Below are positions 25,811 to 34,065 of a DNA stretch of 36,373 nt, piece by piece (position 1 is the first letter of the stretch; each line of letters opens with the position of its first letter). The notes beneath the pieces are model-generated. The model saw only the letters and a program-made list of their open reading frames with translations, made no database searches and had not been told where the DNA came from. Origin of the DNA: Caldilineaceae bacterium (GTDB lineage Bacteria; Chloroflexota; Anaerolineae; Caldilineales; Caldilineaceae); NCBI GenBank assembly GCA_020433455.1, contig JAGRCP010000056.1, positions 1 through 36,373 on the forward strand. Reading direction: 5' to 3'. A program made the position numbers and the translations under genes.

Positions 25811-25842
25811 ATCGATTTCAATATGCAGTAATCGATTGCAAT
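25811..25842 (+). promoter_or_regulatory. Direct repeats 20 bp apart in front of LacI regulator 2
   Basis: ATCGATTTCAAT (25811-25822) and ATCGATTGCAAT (25831-25842) match at 11 of 12 bases and are spaced exactly 20 bases, two helical turns. A TTGACA (25794-25799) lies just upstream as a possible -35 element. The arrangement suggests a binding site for autoregulation. No good -10 at standard spacing is evident. Confidence 0.45.
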
Positions 25843-25857
25843 CCCCAAATTGGACCA

Positions 25858-26844
25858 ATGGCTCCCAAAATTGCCGATGTAGCGGATTACGCCGGCGTAT
25901 CAACCGCAACGGTTTCGCGCGTGCTTGCCGGCAAACCCCATGTAAGCGAGGCCATGCGTACCCGCGTCCTGTCGGCGGTCGCCGAGTTGGACTATCGCCC
26001 CAGCCGCGTGGCGCGCAGTCTGCGCGCTCGCCGCGCCAATATCATCGGTCTTGTTGTGGCCGACATCCAGAATCCCTTTTTTATGGCCGTCGCACGGGGC
26101 GTGGAAGATATCGCTTATCAACGTCAATTCGGCGTTTTTCTCTGCAATTCGGATGAAGATCCGGAAAAAGAAGCTTTTTACATCGACTTAATGCTGGCGG
26201 AGCAGGTGACCGGCGTGATTATTGCGTCGTCGGCGGCGGACGTCTCCCACTATGATCGGCTGCTGGGCGCGGGCATTCCTATTACCGCAATCGACCGCCG
26301 CATGCCGGACCTGGCCATTGATACCGTACGTGTTGACAATATCGCGGCCGCCCAACGCCTGGTTGACGGCTTGATTGAAGCAGGGCATACGCGCATCGGC
26401 GCCATTGTGCCTGATGGGTCCATTACCACGGGCGCTGAAAGGCGACAGGGATACGAATCCGCGCTGCGTGCGCACGGCCTGGCCGTGGATGAGGCGCTGA
26501 TCCGTATGGGGCAACCCCGGCGACAATTTGGCTATGAAGCGGCCTGTGCGCTCTTGCAGGCGGACAATCCGCCTACTGCGCTCTTTGCCGGCAACAATCT
26601 GGTTACGGTCGGCGCGCTGCAAGCGCTCCACGATCTGAGCCTGCAGCCGGGACGCGACGTTGCCGTTGCTGCGTTTGATGAGCTGGACTGGATGTCCATG
26701 ACGGCCTTTCCCCTGCTGGTTGCCGCCCAGCCGGCCTATGCCATGGGGCGGCGCGCGGCGGAGCTGATCTTTGAGCGCACCGAGCAGCCTGATCTGCCGG
26801 TGCAGGAAGTAGTGTTGACGGCCAGGGTGAAGCGCGAGTCGTGA
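25858..26844 (+). CDS. LacI-family transcriptional regulator 2
   Basis: The 328-residue protein has the LacI DNA-binding head (KIADVADYAGVSTATVSRVLAG, about 4-25) and hinge (LDYRPSRVARSLRARR). Its ligand-binding core has IGLVVADIQNPFFMAVARGVEDIA, LCNSDEDPEKEAFYIDLML and AGNNLVTVGALQAL. It is divergent from the aldo/keto reductase and is followed 142 bases later by the sugar ABC transporter, so it is the obvious local regulator of the uptake and fucose-isomerase operon. It resembles LacI regulator 1 in plan but is clearly a separate paralogue. There is no strong ribosome site upstream; the ATG is fixed by the start of the conserved head. Confidence 0.95.
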   Translation: MAPKIADVADYAGVSTATVSRVLAGKPHVSEAMRTRVLSAVAELDYRPSRVARSLRARRANIIGLVVADIQNPFFMAVARGVEDIAYQRQFGVFLCNSDEDPEKEAFYIDLMLAEQVTGVIIASSAADVSHYDRLLGAGIPITAIDRRMPDLAIDTVRVDNIAAAQRLVDGLIEAGHTRIGAIVPDGSITTGAERRQGYESALRAHGLAVDEALIRMGQPRRQFGYEAACALLQADNPPTALFAGNNLVTVGALQALHDLSLQPGRDVAVAAFDELDWMSMTAFPLLVAAQPAYAMGRRAAELIFERTEQPDLPVQEVVLTARVKRES

Positions 26845-26986
26845 CGCACGGCCAACGAACCATCGTGAATCCCGGCAGAAATTCGCCTACAGTAACGTAG
26901 CTCCTTACCCAATATCGTGTGACAGTTCCTTCGGGGACTTAACAAATTTACTGTTCGAGTTGTTCATTGCAACAAGGAGAAAAAGC

Positions 26987-28027
26987 ATGAAGAAAGTAAG
27001 CCTATTGCTGGCCTTGCTGTTGGTCCTGGTCGTTATGGCGGGCTGCGCTGCGCCCGCTGCAGCGCCCGCGGCCGATAGCGACAGCGCGAGTACAAGCGAA
27101 GAAGCGGCTCCGGCGGATGATGCGGCTGCGGAAAGCGATGCGGCTGCGGAAGATGACGGCATCTACATTCCCGTGATCTCCAAGGGCTTCCAGCACCAGT
27201 TCTGGCAGGCGGTCGAATCGGGTGCGGAACAAGCTGCGGCCGATTACGGCGTTGAGATCACCTTCGAGGGCCCGGAAACGGAAGCCATGGTTGATCGCCA
27301 GATTGAGATGCTCCAGGCGGCCCTGGCCAAGAACCCGGATGCCATCTGCTTTGCTGCGCTGGACACCCAGGCCGCGATTCCGCTGCTGGAAGAGGCCCAA
27401 TCCCGGGGCATTCCCATTGTCGGTTTCGACTCGGGCGTGGATAGCGACATTCCCGTCGCCACAGCGGCTACCGATAACGTGGCCGCGGCTGCGCTGGCCG
27501 CGGACAAGATGGCCGAGCTGATTGGCGATGAGGGTCAGGTTGCGGTTATCGTCCACGATCAGACCAGCCGCACGGGCATCGACCGGCGGGACGGCTTCCT
27601 GAATCAGATGGAAGCGGCCCACCCCAACATCGAGATCGTGAATGTGGATTACGGCGGAGGCGATCAGCTGAAGTCCACGGACCTGGCCAAGGCCGTCATC
27701 CAGGCCAATCCGGACCTCAAGGGCTACTTCGGCGCTAACGAAGGCTCCATCATCGGCGTGCTCAACGCCATCACCGAGTTGGGCAAAGAAGGCGAGATCG
27801 TGGCCGTGGGTTACGACGCGGGTGCGCAGCAGCTTGACGCCATCCGCAGCGGCGTAGAGTCCGGCGCCATCACTCAGAACCCGGTGGGCATCGGCTACAA
27901 GTGCGTGGAAGCGGCCGTCAAGGCGATCAACGGCGAAGAAGTGGAGAAGGTCATTGACACCGGCTTCTTCTGGTACGATGCTGATAACATCGACGATCCG
28001 GAAATTGCCGCATTGCTTTACGAATAG
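26987..28027 (+). CDS. Sugar ABC transporter substrate-binding lipoprotein (RbsB-like)
   Basis: The 346-residue protein has a lipoprotein signal peptide (MKKVSLLLALLLVLVVMAGC) with the lipobox cysteine at residue 20. A flexible acidic Ala/Ser/Glu/Asp linker (about 21-57) and a periplasmic-binding-protein type-1 domain follow. That domain shows VISKGFQHQFWQAVESGAEQ, the NPDAICFAALDT strand, GFDSGVDSDIP, ANEGSIIGVLNA and VGYDAGAQQLDAI, all typical of ribose/allose/xylose-type binding proteins. AAGGAG lies six bases before the ATG at 26987; an in-frame ATG nine codons upstream has no such site. It delivers a pentose or deoxyhexose to the downstream ATPase and permease. With fucI in the operon, L-fucose or D-arabinose is a reasonable guess. 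Confidence 0.94.
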   Translation: MKKVSLLLALLLVLVVMAGCAAPAAAPAADSDSASTSEEAAPADDAAAESDAAAEDDGIYIPVISKGFQHQFWQAVESGAEQAAADYGVEITFEGPETEAMVDRQIEMLQAALAKNPDAICFAALDTQAAIPLLEEAQSRGIPIVGFDSGVDSDIPVATAATDNVAAAALAADKMAELIGDEGQVAVIVHDQTSRTGIDRRDGFLNQMEAAHPNIEIVNVDYGGGDQLKSTDLAKAVIQANPDLKGYFGANEGSIIGVLNAITELGKEGEIVAVGYDAGAQQLDAIRSGVESGAITQNPVGIGYKCVEAAVKAINGEEVEKVIDTGFFWYDADNIDDPEIAALLYE

Positions 28028-28036
28028 TCCGATCTG

Positions 28037-28102
28037 AACAGGTCGCGGATGAGACGAGCTTCGACGGGCGTTTGGTCGAACGGCGCGAATCCGCGGCCTG
28101 TT
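28037..28102 (+). terminator. Hairpin (partial terminator) between binding-protein and ATPase genes
   Basis: A 14-bp arm (28037-28050) pairs with 28089-28102 (one G-T wobble), followed by a short T run. Such hairpins after the binding-protein gene are known to keep its mRNA more abundant than the transporter genes. The 180-base gap before the next gene fits this. Confidence 0.6.
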
Positions 28103-28207
28103 TTCAGTTCAACGGGGATTTATAGGCGGATGCGTGAAACGTGTCAGACCCCGTCACGCTCATCATAAATTCCCCACGAGCCCTATTTTTTACGCAAGGG
28201 AGCGGTA

Positions 28208-29782
28208 ATGGACACAGTACTGGTTAAGATGGAGGGAATCGACAAGTCGTTTCCCGGCGTGCGGGCCTTGATAAACGCCCAGTTTGAGCTGCGCGCCGGC
28301 GAAGTCCATGCCCTGGTGGGCGAAAACGGCGCGGGCAAATCTACACTTATGAAAATCTTATCCGGCATCTACACCAAGGATGCCGGACATATTTATTATT
28401 TAGGCGAAGAGACGGAGATCGACGGCCCCCGGGAGGCCCAGCATCTGGGGATCAGCATGATCCACCAGGAGCTGAATCTCATGCCTCACCTGACCCTGGC
28501 CCAGAATGTCTTCATCGGGCGGGAGCCCCGGGGCGCGCTGCCCTTTATGTTGGACGAGCGGAAAATTAACGCGCAGACTGAGGCGCTCTTCGAGAGGATG
28601 AACCTGCGCCTCAACCCCGGGACCAAGGCGTCGGAGCTGACGGTGGCCAAGCAGCAGATGGTGGAAATTGCCAAGGCCCTGTCGTTTGACTCCCAGGTGC
28701 TCATTATGGATGAGCCCACCGCCGCGCTCACCAATGCGGAGATAGACGAGCTGTTCCGCATCATCCGGGATCTGCGCAGCAAGGGCGTGGGCATTGTCTA
28801 TATTTCCCACCGCCTGGAAGAATTGAAGCAAATTTGCGACCGCATTACCGTCATGCGCGACGGTCAATATGTGGATACGGTGGACGCCGCTTCGATCCCC
28901 ATCGACCGCATCATCAGCATGATGGTGGGGCGCACGATTTACGAGTCCGCACCGGAATTGCCCGAAAATCGGGATACGGAGACGGTGCTGGAGGTGCGCA
29001 ATCTGAATCGGGGCAAAGAGCTGATCGACGTTAACTTTAGCCTTAAAAAAGGCGAAATTCTGGGGTTCGCGGGCCTCATGGGCGCGGGGCGTACGGAAGT
29101 GGCCCGGGCCATCTTCGGCGCAGACCCGGTGGACTCGGGCGAGATCTACCTGTACGGCAAAAGAGTCGGCATCCATCACCCGCGTACCGCGGTGCAGAAC
29201 GGCCTGGGCTATCTGTCTGAAGACCGCAAGCGCTATGGTCTGGCTACCGGCTTGAATGTGGAAATCAATAACGCCCTGGCCTCCATGGGGCAATTCCTGT
29301 CCAGCGTCGGCGTGGTCAACGACAGCAAGATGGAGGAGCGGGCCGAGCAGTATGTGGAGACGCTGGCCATCAAGACGCCCAGCGTCAATCAGCTCGTCAA
29401 GAACCTTTCCGGCGGCAATCAGCAAAAGGTAGTCATCGGCAAGTGGCTGACGGCCGACAGCGACATCCTCATTTTTGATGAGCCGACCCGGGGCATTGAC
29501 GTCGGCGCGAAGAGCGAGATTTATCACCTGCTCAACGAACTGGCCGGACAGGGCAAGTCCATCATCATGATTTCGTCGGAACTGCCCGAGATTTTGCGCA
29601 TGAGCCACCGCATCATCGTCATGTGCGAGGGGCGCATCACCGGCGAGCTGGACGCTACCGAAGCCACCCAGGAGCGGATCATGACCTATGCGACCATGCG
29701 CTCTGTACTGACGGATCAGGACGACGACAACCATTCAACCGACGACGCGGCGCCGGCCGCAGTGACAGTATCTCAAAAATAG
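28208..29782 (+). CDS. Sugar ABC transporter ATP-binding protein, double ATPase (RbsA/MglA type)
   Basis: The 524-residue protein holds two tandem ATPase domains. The first has Walker [10 protein letters not shown] (38-46), an [15 protein letters not shown] signature region and Walker [12 protein letters not shown]. The second has the degenerate Walker [17 protein letters not shown] usual in this family, the signature [15 protein letters not shown] and Walker [13 protein letters not shown]. Length and order match RbsA/MglA/XylG. AAGGGAG precedes the ATG. The last about 20 residues are an acidic, low-complexity tail. It powers import of the monosaccharide bound by the upstream lipoprotein through the permease encoded 12 bases downstream. 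Confidence 0.96.
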   Translation: MDTVLVKMEGIDKSFPGVRALINAQFELRAGEVHALVGENGAGKSTLMKILSGIYTKDAGHIYYLGEETEIDGPREAQHLGISMIHQELNLMPHLTLAQNVFIGREPRGALPFMLDERKINAQTEALFERMNLRLNPGTKASELTVAKQQMVEIAKALSFDSQVLIMDEPTAALTNAEIDELFRIIRDLRSKGVGIVYISHRLEELKQICDRITVMRDGQYVDTVDAASIPIDRIISMMVGRTIYESAPELPENRDTETVLEVRNLNRGKELIDVNFSLKKGEILGFAGLMGAGRTEVARAIFGADPVDSGEIYLYGKRVGIHHPRTAVQNGLGYLSEDRKRYGLATGLNVEINNALASMGQFLSSVGVVNDSKMEERAEQYVETLAIKTPSVNQLVKNLSGGNQQKVVIGKWLTADSDILIFDEPTRGIDVGAKSEIYHLLNELAGQGKSIIMISSELPEILRMSHRIIVMCEGRITGELDATEATQERIMTYATMRSVLTDQDDDNHSTDDAAPAAVTVSQK

Positions 29783-29794
29783 AGAGGAATTATT

Positions 29795-30775
29795 ATGGCA
29801 TCTGCTGCAACCACCGCTGCGCCCAGACAGTCCATTCTGCGTTCGGACGCGGCCCAAAAGCTGTTGGCATTCGGCGCGCTTATCCTGATTTTCGCCTTCT
29901 TTTCCTTCGCTTCGCCCGTCTTCTTCACCTGGGAGAACATCAAGGGCATCTTATTGGCCACTGCGGTCAACGGCATTCTGGCGTTGGGCGTCACCTTCAT
30001 CATTATTACCGCGGGCATTGACCTCTCTGTGGGCACGGTCATGACCCTCTGCGCGGTGATGACGGGCGTGGCCATCACCAACCTGGGCCTGCCCATTCCC
30101 GTGGGCATCCTGGTCAGCCTGCTCACCGGCATCGCGGCCGGCTCCGTCAACGGCTTCTTCATTTCGCGCATGGGCATTCCGCCCTTCATCGCCACATTGG
30201 GCATGATGATGATGGCTCGGGGGCTCGCCCTGGTCATTTCCGGCGTGAAGCCCATTTACTTCAACGATGCGCCCGGCTTCCGCAATCTGACCATGGGGAC
30301 ATTGGTAGCCGATATCCCCAACGCGGTCATCATCCTCTTTGTCGCCGCCATCATCGCCGCGTTTATCCTGGGCAAGACCGTGTTGGGGCGTTACGCCGTG
30401 GCCATGGGCAGTAACGAAGAAGCGACCCGCCTTTCCGGCGTCAACGTGGCCAACTGGAAGACCGCGGTCTACGCGCTGGGCGGCTTTTTCAGCGGCCTGG
30501 CCGGCGTGGTCATCGCCTCCCGGCTCAACTCGGCCCAGCCCGCGTTGGGCATGGGGTACGAGCTGGACGCAATCGCCGCGGTGGTCATCGGCGGCACCTC
30601 GCTGAGCGGCGGGCAAGGCACCATTCTGGGCACCGTCATCGGCGCGTTCATCATCAGTACGCTGACCAATGGGTTGCGTATTCTTTCCGTTCCTCAGGAA
30701 TGGCAGATGGTCGTCACCGGCGCCATCGTCATCCTGGCCGTTTATCTGGATATTGTTCGTCGCCGCAGACAATAA
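29795..30775 (+). CDS. Sugar ABC transporter permease (RbsC type)
   Basis: This 326-residue polytopic membrane protein has about eight to ten hydrophobic segments. Family blocks seen are ITAGIDLSVGTVMTL, FFISRMGIPPFIATLGMMMM, GSNEEATRLSGVNVANWK and AVVIGGTSLSGGQGTILGT. AGAGG lies just before the ATG. It forms the membrane channel of the transporter. One permease would act as a homodimer, as in the ribose system. It is the last gene of the transport core; the next gene begins 89 bases later without a clear terminator, so downstream genes may be cotranscribed. Confidence 0.95.
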   Translation: MASAATTAAPRQSILRSDAAQKLLAFGALILIFAFFSFASPVFFTWENIKGILLATAVNGILALGVTFIIITAGIDLSVGTVMTLCAVMTGVAITNLGLPIPVGILVSLLTGIAAGSVNGFFISRMGIPPFIATLGMMMMARGLALVISGVKPIYFNDAPGFRNLTMGTLVADIPNAVIILFVAAIIAAFILGKTVLGRYAVAMGSNEEATRLSGVNVANWKTAVYALGGFFSGLAGVVIASRLNSAQPALGMGYELDAIAAVVIGGTSLSGGQGTILGTVIGAFIISTLTNGLRILSVPQEWQMVVTGAIVILAVYLDIVRRRRQ

Positions 30776-30864
30776 AAGCAGACAAAAAGGCAGACTGTCA
30801 GCGCAGGCTGCCAAAATAACGTGCGGCTCATTCTCATTGTCTTTAGAAAGTGTGATCTGACTGT

Positions 30865-31650
30865 ATGTGTATGTTGAAGGCTGGTATTTTTGTTGATGTG
30901 GAGAATCTGAACCGCAATGGCGGATGGAAGTTGCAATATAACATATTGAAACAACTGGCCGAGGCCCAAGGCACCACCGTGTTGCGGGCCAATGCGTATC
31001 TGGCCGTTGATGTACAGCGAGAGGAAGAAGACGCCAAGTTCCGGGAGCGCAACGAGCGCTATCGGGCGGCTGTGCGTAAAAACGGTTTTCACCTCGTGCC
31101 CAAAGAGGTGAGACGTTATTACGATGCCGAGGGCGGAATTTATCTCAAGGCCAACGCCGACCTGGACCTGGCCGTGGATGCCCTGCTCCAGTCTGAGAAC
31201 CTGGACTACGTGCTGCTGGGCAGTGGCGACGGCGACTTTATTCGCCTGGTGCGGGCGCTCCAGACTCGGGGCAAGCGGGTCGATCTCCTCTCCTTCTCCA
31301 ATACCAGCTCGGATCTGATCCGGGAAGTGGATAACTACTTTAACGGTTATCTGGTGCCCGGACTGGTGATGCCCAATGATGAGACGGCGGGTCATCGCCT
31401 TTACGGCGTTATGCATGCCGTCAATGAAGAGAAAGGCTACGGCTTCCTGACCACACGGACAGGATTGGCCGCAGACGCGGTGCGCGACGACATTTTCTGC
31501 CATATCAGCGACGTACAGCATAACGGCAGCCAGGTTGATAACGCACTCTTTGCCGACCTGCGCCGCCGCCACGCCGTACTGGAATTTGACGTACGGGAAA
31601 CCATCAACGGTTCCCAGGCCAAAAAGGTCACCGTCTACAGTTGGGCGTAA
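30865..31650 (+). CDS. NYN-domain (LabA-like) putative ribonuclease fused to a cold-shock domain
   Basis: The 261-residue protein has a NYN/PIN-like domain (about 5-160). Acidic residues expected in the metal site are visible: D11 (GIFVDVENLN), D99/D101/D105 (ADLDLAVDAL) and D122/D124 (GSGDGDFIRLV). A second domain (about 179-258) looks like a cold-shock fold: RNP1-like KGYGFL (190-195) and RNP2-like DIFCHIS, with a terminal KKVTVY strand. I infer an RNA-binding nuclease or RNA-processing factor. ATG at 30865 or 30871 could start it; no strong ribosome site is seen. Its place between sugar transport and sugar enzymes is unexpected. It may be a bystander or a post-transcriptional controller. 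Confidence 0.85.
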   Translation: MCMLKAGIFVDVENLNRNGGWKLQYNILKQLAEAQGTTVLRANAYLAVDVQREEEDAKFRERNERYRAAVRKNGFHLVPKEVRRYYDAEGGIYLKANADLDLAVDALLQSENLDYVLLGSGDGDFIRLVRALQTRGKRVDLLSFSNTSSDLIREVDNYFNGYLVPGLVMPNDETAGHRLYGVMHAVNEEKGYGFLTTRTGLAADAVRDDIFCHISDVQHNGSQVDNALFADLRRRHAVLEFDVRETINGSQAKKVTVYSWA

Positions 31651-31675
31651 ATAAGACCACAGTTCGCTAATAGCC

Positions 31676-31728
31676 GGGTCCGTGACCTGGCTCGCGCCGC
31701 CCGACAAGGCCCGCCGGGTCACGGACCC
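31676..31728 (+). terminator. 12-bp inverted repeat after the NYN/cold-shock gene
   Basis: GGGTCCGTGACC (31676-31687) pairs perfectly with 31717-31728, and the loop itself is GC-rich. It lies 26 bases past the stop codon. It has no T tract, so it may be a weak terminator or the outer part of a repeat element continuing to 31889. Confidence 0.5.
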
Positions 31729-31762
31729 ATGCCCATCAAGCTAAGCATTATGTCGCATAGGT

Positions 31763-31889
31763 CGCCGGTTGAAACCGGCGCCTGATACGGAAAGTGCGTT
31801 GAAACGCACTGCATACACGGCGAGATCGGCCACTCCGCAACCGGCTTGAGCCGGTTTTCCGTAGCAGACACCGGTTTGGAACCGGTGTC
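31763..31889 (+). repeat. Cluster of four short hairpins in the intergenic spacer
   Basis: Four stem-loops follow one another: 31763-31780 (7 bp, loop TGAA), 31793-31810 (7 bp, loop TGAA), 31839-31856 (8 bp, loop TG) and 31867-31889 (10 bp, loop TGG). Stems are mostly ACCGG/CCGGT based. They fill the spacer before the mutarotase-like gene and look like a repetitive intergenic element, not a coding region. Confidence 0.75.
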
Positions 31890-31925
31890 GAGCCTTACAT
31901 TACGGCCCACTCTGAAAGGAAATCT

Positions 31926-33011
31926 ATGACGACTATTGTGCATTTGACGCCGGCCATGTTTGAAGCCAAGGAGCGGACGCTGGTAGAAGACGGCGAACTG
32001 CGCGCGTCCGTCTTCCGCTACGATTCGGGCGTGGCCGGGCTGCGCCTGAGCAACCGCGCGGGCGAGCTGGTCTTGCTGCCCTTTCAGGGCCAGCAAATCT
32101 GGTCGGCGACATTCGGCGGGCGTAACCTGACCATGAAGTCCATGTTTGACCAGCCCTATCCCACCCAAAATTACCTTCAGACCTATGGCGGCTTTCTCAT
32201 CCACTGCGGCTTTACGGCTATGGGCGTCCCCGCGGCCGAAGACAGCCATCCTCTCCACGGAGAATTGCCCAACGCGCTCTACGCCGACGCCTGGCTCAGC
32301 ACGGGAACGGACGAACGGGGCGAGTTCATCAGCCTGGGCGGAGAGTATGAGCATATTGTCGCTTTCAGCACCCGCTACGTTGCGTCGCCGGAAGTGCGCC
32401 TCTACGCGGGCGAGAGCGGCTGCCGCATCACCATGGCCGTAACCAATCGCAAACAGACGGCCATGGAGTACATGTATATGGCTCACGTCAACTTTCGGCC
32501 TGTGGACAACGGGCGCCTGGTTTACAGCGCACCGTCGGACACGGATCACGTGCGCGTGCGCAAAAGCATTCCGTCCCACGTGAAGCCGGGGCCGGATTAT
32601 CTGAATTTCCTGGCCACGCTGGAAGCGGCTCCTGCGCGTCATGAAGTGCTGGAGCCCGGTCTGGCCTTTGATCCCGAAGTGGTTTTCTATATCGACTACC
32701 TGGCCGATGACGCCGGCTGGGCCCGCACCATGCAGGTTCACCCAGACGGCACGGCCGACTTCATTCGCCATCGCCCGGAGCAGCTGGACAAGGGCGTACG
32801 CTGGATTTCCCGCACCCCGGATCAGGACGCCTTGGGTATGGTTCTGCCCGCTACGGCTGAGCCGGAAGGGTACAGCGCCGAGAAGGCCAAGGGCAACGTC
32901 AAGGTTCTGGACCCGGGCGCAGCGTTTTTCTGCGCAATGGAAATCGGCGTCCTTCCCGCGGATCAGGCCGCGGCCGAGGCGGAGGAGATTCGCCAAATTG
33001 CGCCGGAGTAG
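31926..33011 (+). CDS. DUF4432 / aldose 1-epimerase-like sugar protein
   Basis: The 361-residue protein resembles galactose-mutarotase-fold proteins of the DUF4432 group. Blocks suggesting this are RLSNRAGELVLLPFQGQQIWSATFGGRNLTMKSMF, GGFLIHCGFTAMGVPAAEDSHPLHGELPNA (candidate His residues), MYMAHVNFRPVDNGRLVYSAP and a late VRWISRTPDQDALGMVLPATAEPEGY. AAAGGAAA precedes the ATG. Members usually occur in sugar catabolic operons and are thought to interconvert anomers or bind sugar. Here it would prepare the imported aldose for the isomerase or dehydrogenase. The exact activity is inferred. It overlaps no other gene and is 27 bases from the AroE-like gene. Confidence 0.82.
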   Translation: MTTIVHLTPAMFEAKERTLVEDGELRASVFRYDSGVAGLRLSNRAGELVLLPFQGQQIWSATFGGRNLTMKSMFDQPYPTQNYLQTYGGFLIHCGFTAMGVPAAEDSHPLHGELPNALYADAWLSTGTDERGEFISLGGEYEHIVAFSTRYVASPEVRLYAGESGCRITMAVTNRKQTAMEYMYMAHVNFRPVDNGRLVYSAPSDTDHVRVRKSIPSHVKPGPDYLNFLATLEAAPARHEVLEPGLAFDPEVVFYIDYLADDAGWARTMQVHPDGTADFIRHRPEQLDKGVRWISRTPDQDALGMVLPATAEPEGYSAEKAKGNVKVLDPGAAFFCAMEIGVLPADQAAAEAEEIRQIAPE

Positions 33012-33037
33012 TCCGCCTTCTAATCGAGGAGCATTCT

Positions 33038-33901
33038 ATGTCGGAGAATCCTGACTATACCGAATCGTTGGTGGGCGTCTTCGGCCATCCGGTGGCGGAG
33101 AATCCCACCTGCGTCATGCAGCAGGCGGCCTTCGATCATCTGGGCCTGCGCTGGCGCTACTTGACCATTGAGGTCCTGCCCGGCAATCTGGAAGCGGCCA
33201 TGCAGGGGCTGCGGGCCATGGGCATGCAGGGCATCAACCTGACCATTCCCTATAAGGTGGAAGTGCTGCGCTATCTGGACGACATCTCCCCCGACGCGCG
33301 CATCATGGGCGCCGTCAACACCGTCCGGCGGGAGGGCGACCGGCTCATCGGCGAAAACACCGACGGAAAGGGTTTTATTCGCTCCCTGCGCGAGGATGCA
33401 AACTATGCCATTGACGGACGGCAGATCATCGTCATGGGCGCGGGCGGCGCGGCCCGGGCCATGACCGTGGAGCTGGCCCTGGCCGGCGCGGCGCGGATTC
33501 TCATCTGCAACCGCAGCCCCGCGCGCGGGGAAGAGCTTGTCCGTCTGCTCAATGCAGAGACGCCCGCGGAGGCCTTCTTCATCCCGGCCGACGAGCCCCT
33601 GACCATCCCCAAGGGTACCGACGTGGTCATCAACGCCACCTCCATCGGCCTCTATCCCGACGTGACCGGCATCCCGCCTGTGAACATGGCGAGCATCACC
33701 GACGCGCATCTGGTTTGCGACGTGATCCCGAATCCGCCCAACACCCGCTTCCTGCAGGAGGCCGCCGCGCGCGGTGCGCGTACCCTGGACGGGCTGGGCA
33801 TGTTGGTCTACCAGGGAGCCATCGCCTTTGAGTTGTGGACCGGCTATCCCGCGCCCGTGGACGTCATGAAAGCCGCGCTGGAGCGTGAATTCGGAGTCTA
33901 A
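33038..33901 (+). CDS. Shikimate-dehydrogenase-like (AroE family) oxidoreductase, divergent substrate site
   Basis: The 287-residue protein has AroE architecture: an N-terminal substrate domain beginning LVGVFGHPVA, the INLTIPYK block with catalytic Lys73, ENTDG with Asp109, and the NADP-fold motif GAGGAARA followed by CNRSPARGEEL. In classic AroE the substrate carboxylate is held by a Ser-x-Ser motif (AHSxSP). Here that stretch reads AENPTCV, so the first Ser is Asn22, the second Thr24, and the following Pro is Cys. Its operon is sugar catabolic, not aromatic. I therefore doubt that shikimate is the natural substrate; a quinate-like or sugar-derived cyclic polyol or keto acid is possible. 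GAGGAG precedes the ATG. Confidence 0.82.
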   Translation: MSENPDYTESLVGVFGHPVAENPTCVMQQAAFDHLGLRWRYLTIEVLPGNLEAAMQGLRAMGMQGINLTIPYKVEVLRYLDDISPDARIMGAVNTVRREGDRLIGENTDGKGFIRSLREDANYAIDGRQIIVMGAGGAARAMTVELALAGAARILICNRSPARGEELVRLLNAETPAEAFFIPADEPLTIPKGTDVVINATSIGLYPDVTGIPPVNMASITDAHLVCDVIPNPPNTRFLQEAAARGARTLDGLGMLVYQGAIAFELWTGYPAPVDVMKAALEREFGV

Positions 33902-33926
33902 ATTTTGACAGAACCCGGATCGGGGA

Positions 33927-33973
33927 GAGATTAGGAGATTGGCATTGATATCGAGTCCCAATCTCCTAATCTC
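33927..33973 (+). repeat. 16-bp inverted repeat of a low-complexity word
   Basis: 33927-33942 and 33958-33973 are perfect inverted copies separated by 15 bases. The arms are built from the word AGGAGATT, which reappears at 33996-34003. It lies in the 164-base spacer between the AroE-like and fucI genes and resembles in design the repeats at 17037 and 23409. Confidence 0.8.
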
Positions 33974-34065
33974 CCAATCCCTTAATCGGAGAGCAGGAGA
34001 TTACTAACTCAAATCAAATCCGTCTCATCCGCGTTCTATCCTTCAATTAAATCAGGAGAAGCGAA

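Noticed and set aside
28400-29734. 444-codon antisense frame over the ABC ATPase gene
   Set aside because: The plus strand carries all ATPase motifs; the antisense frame is His/Arg/Ala-rich without motifs.
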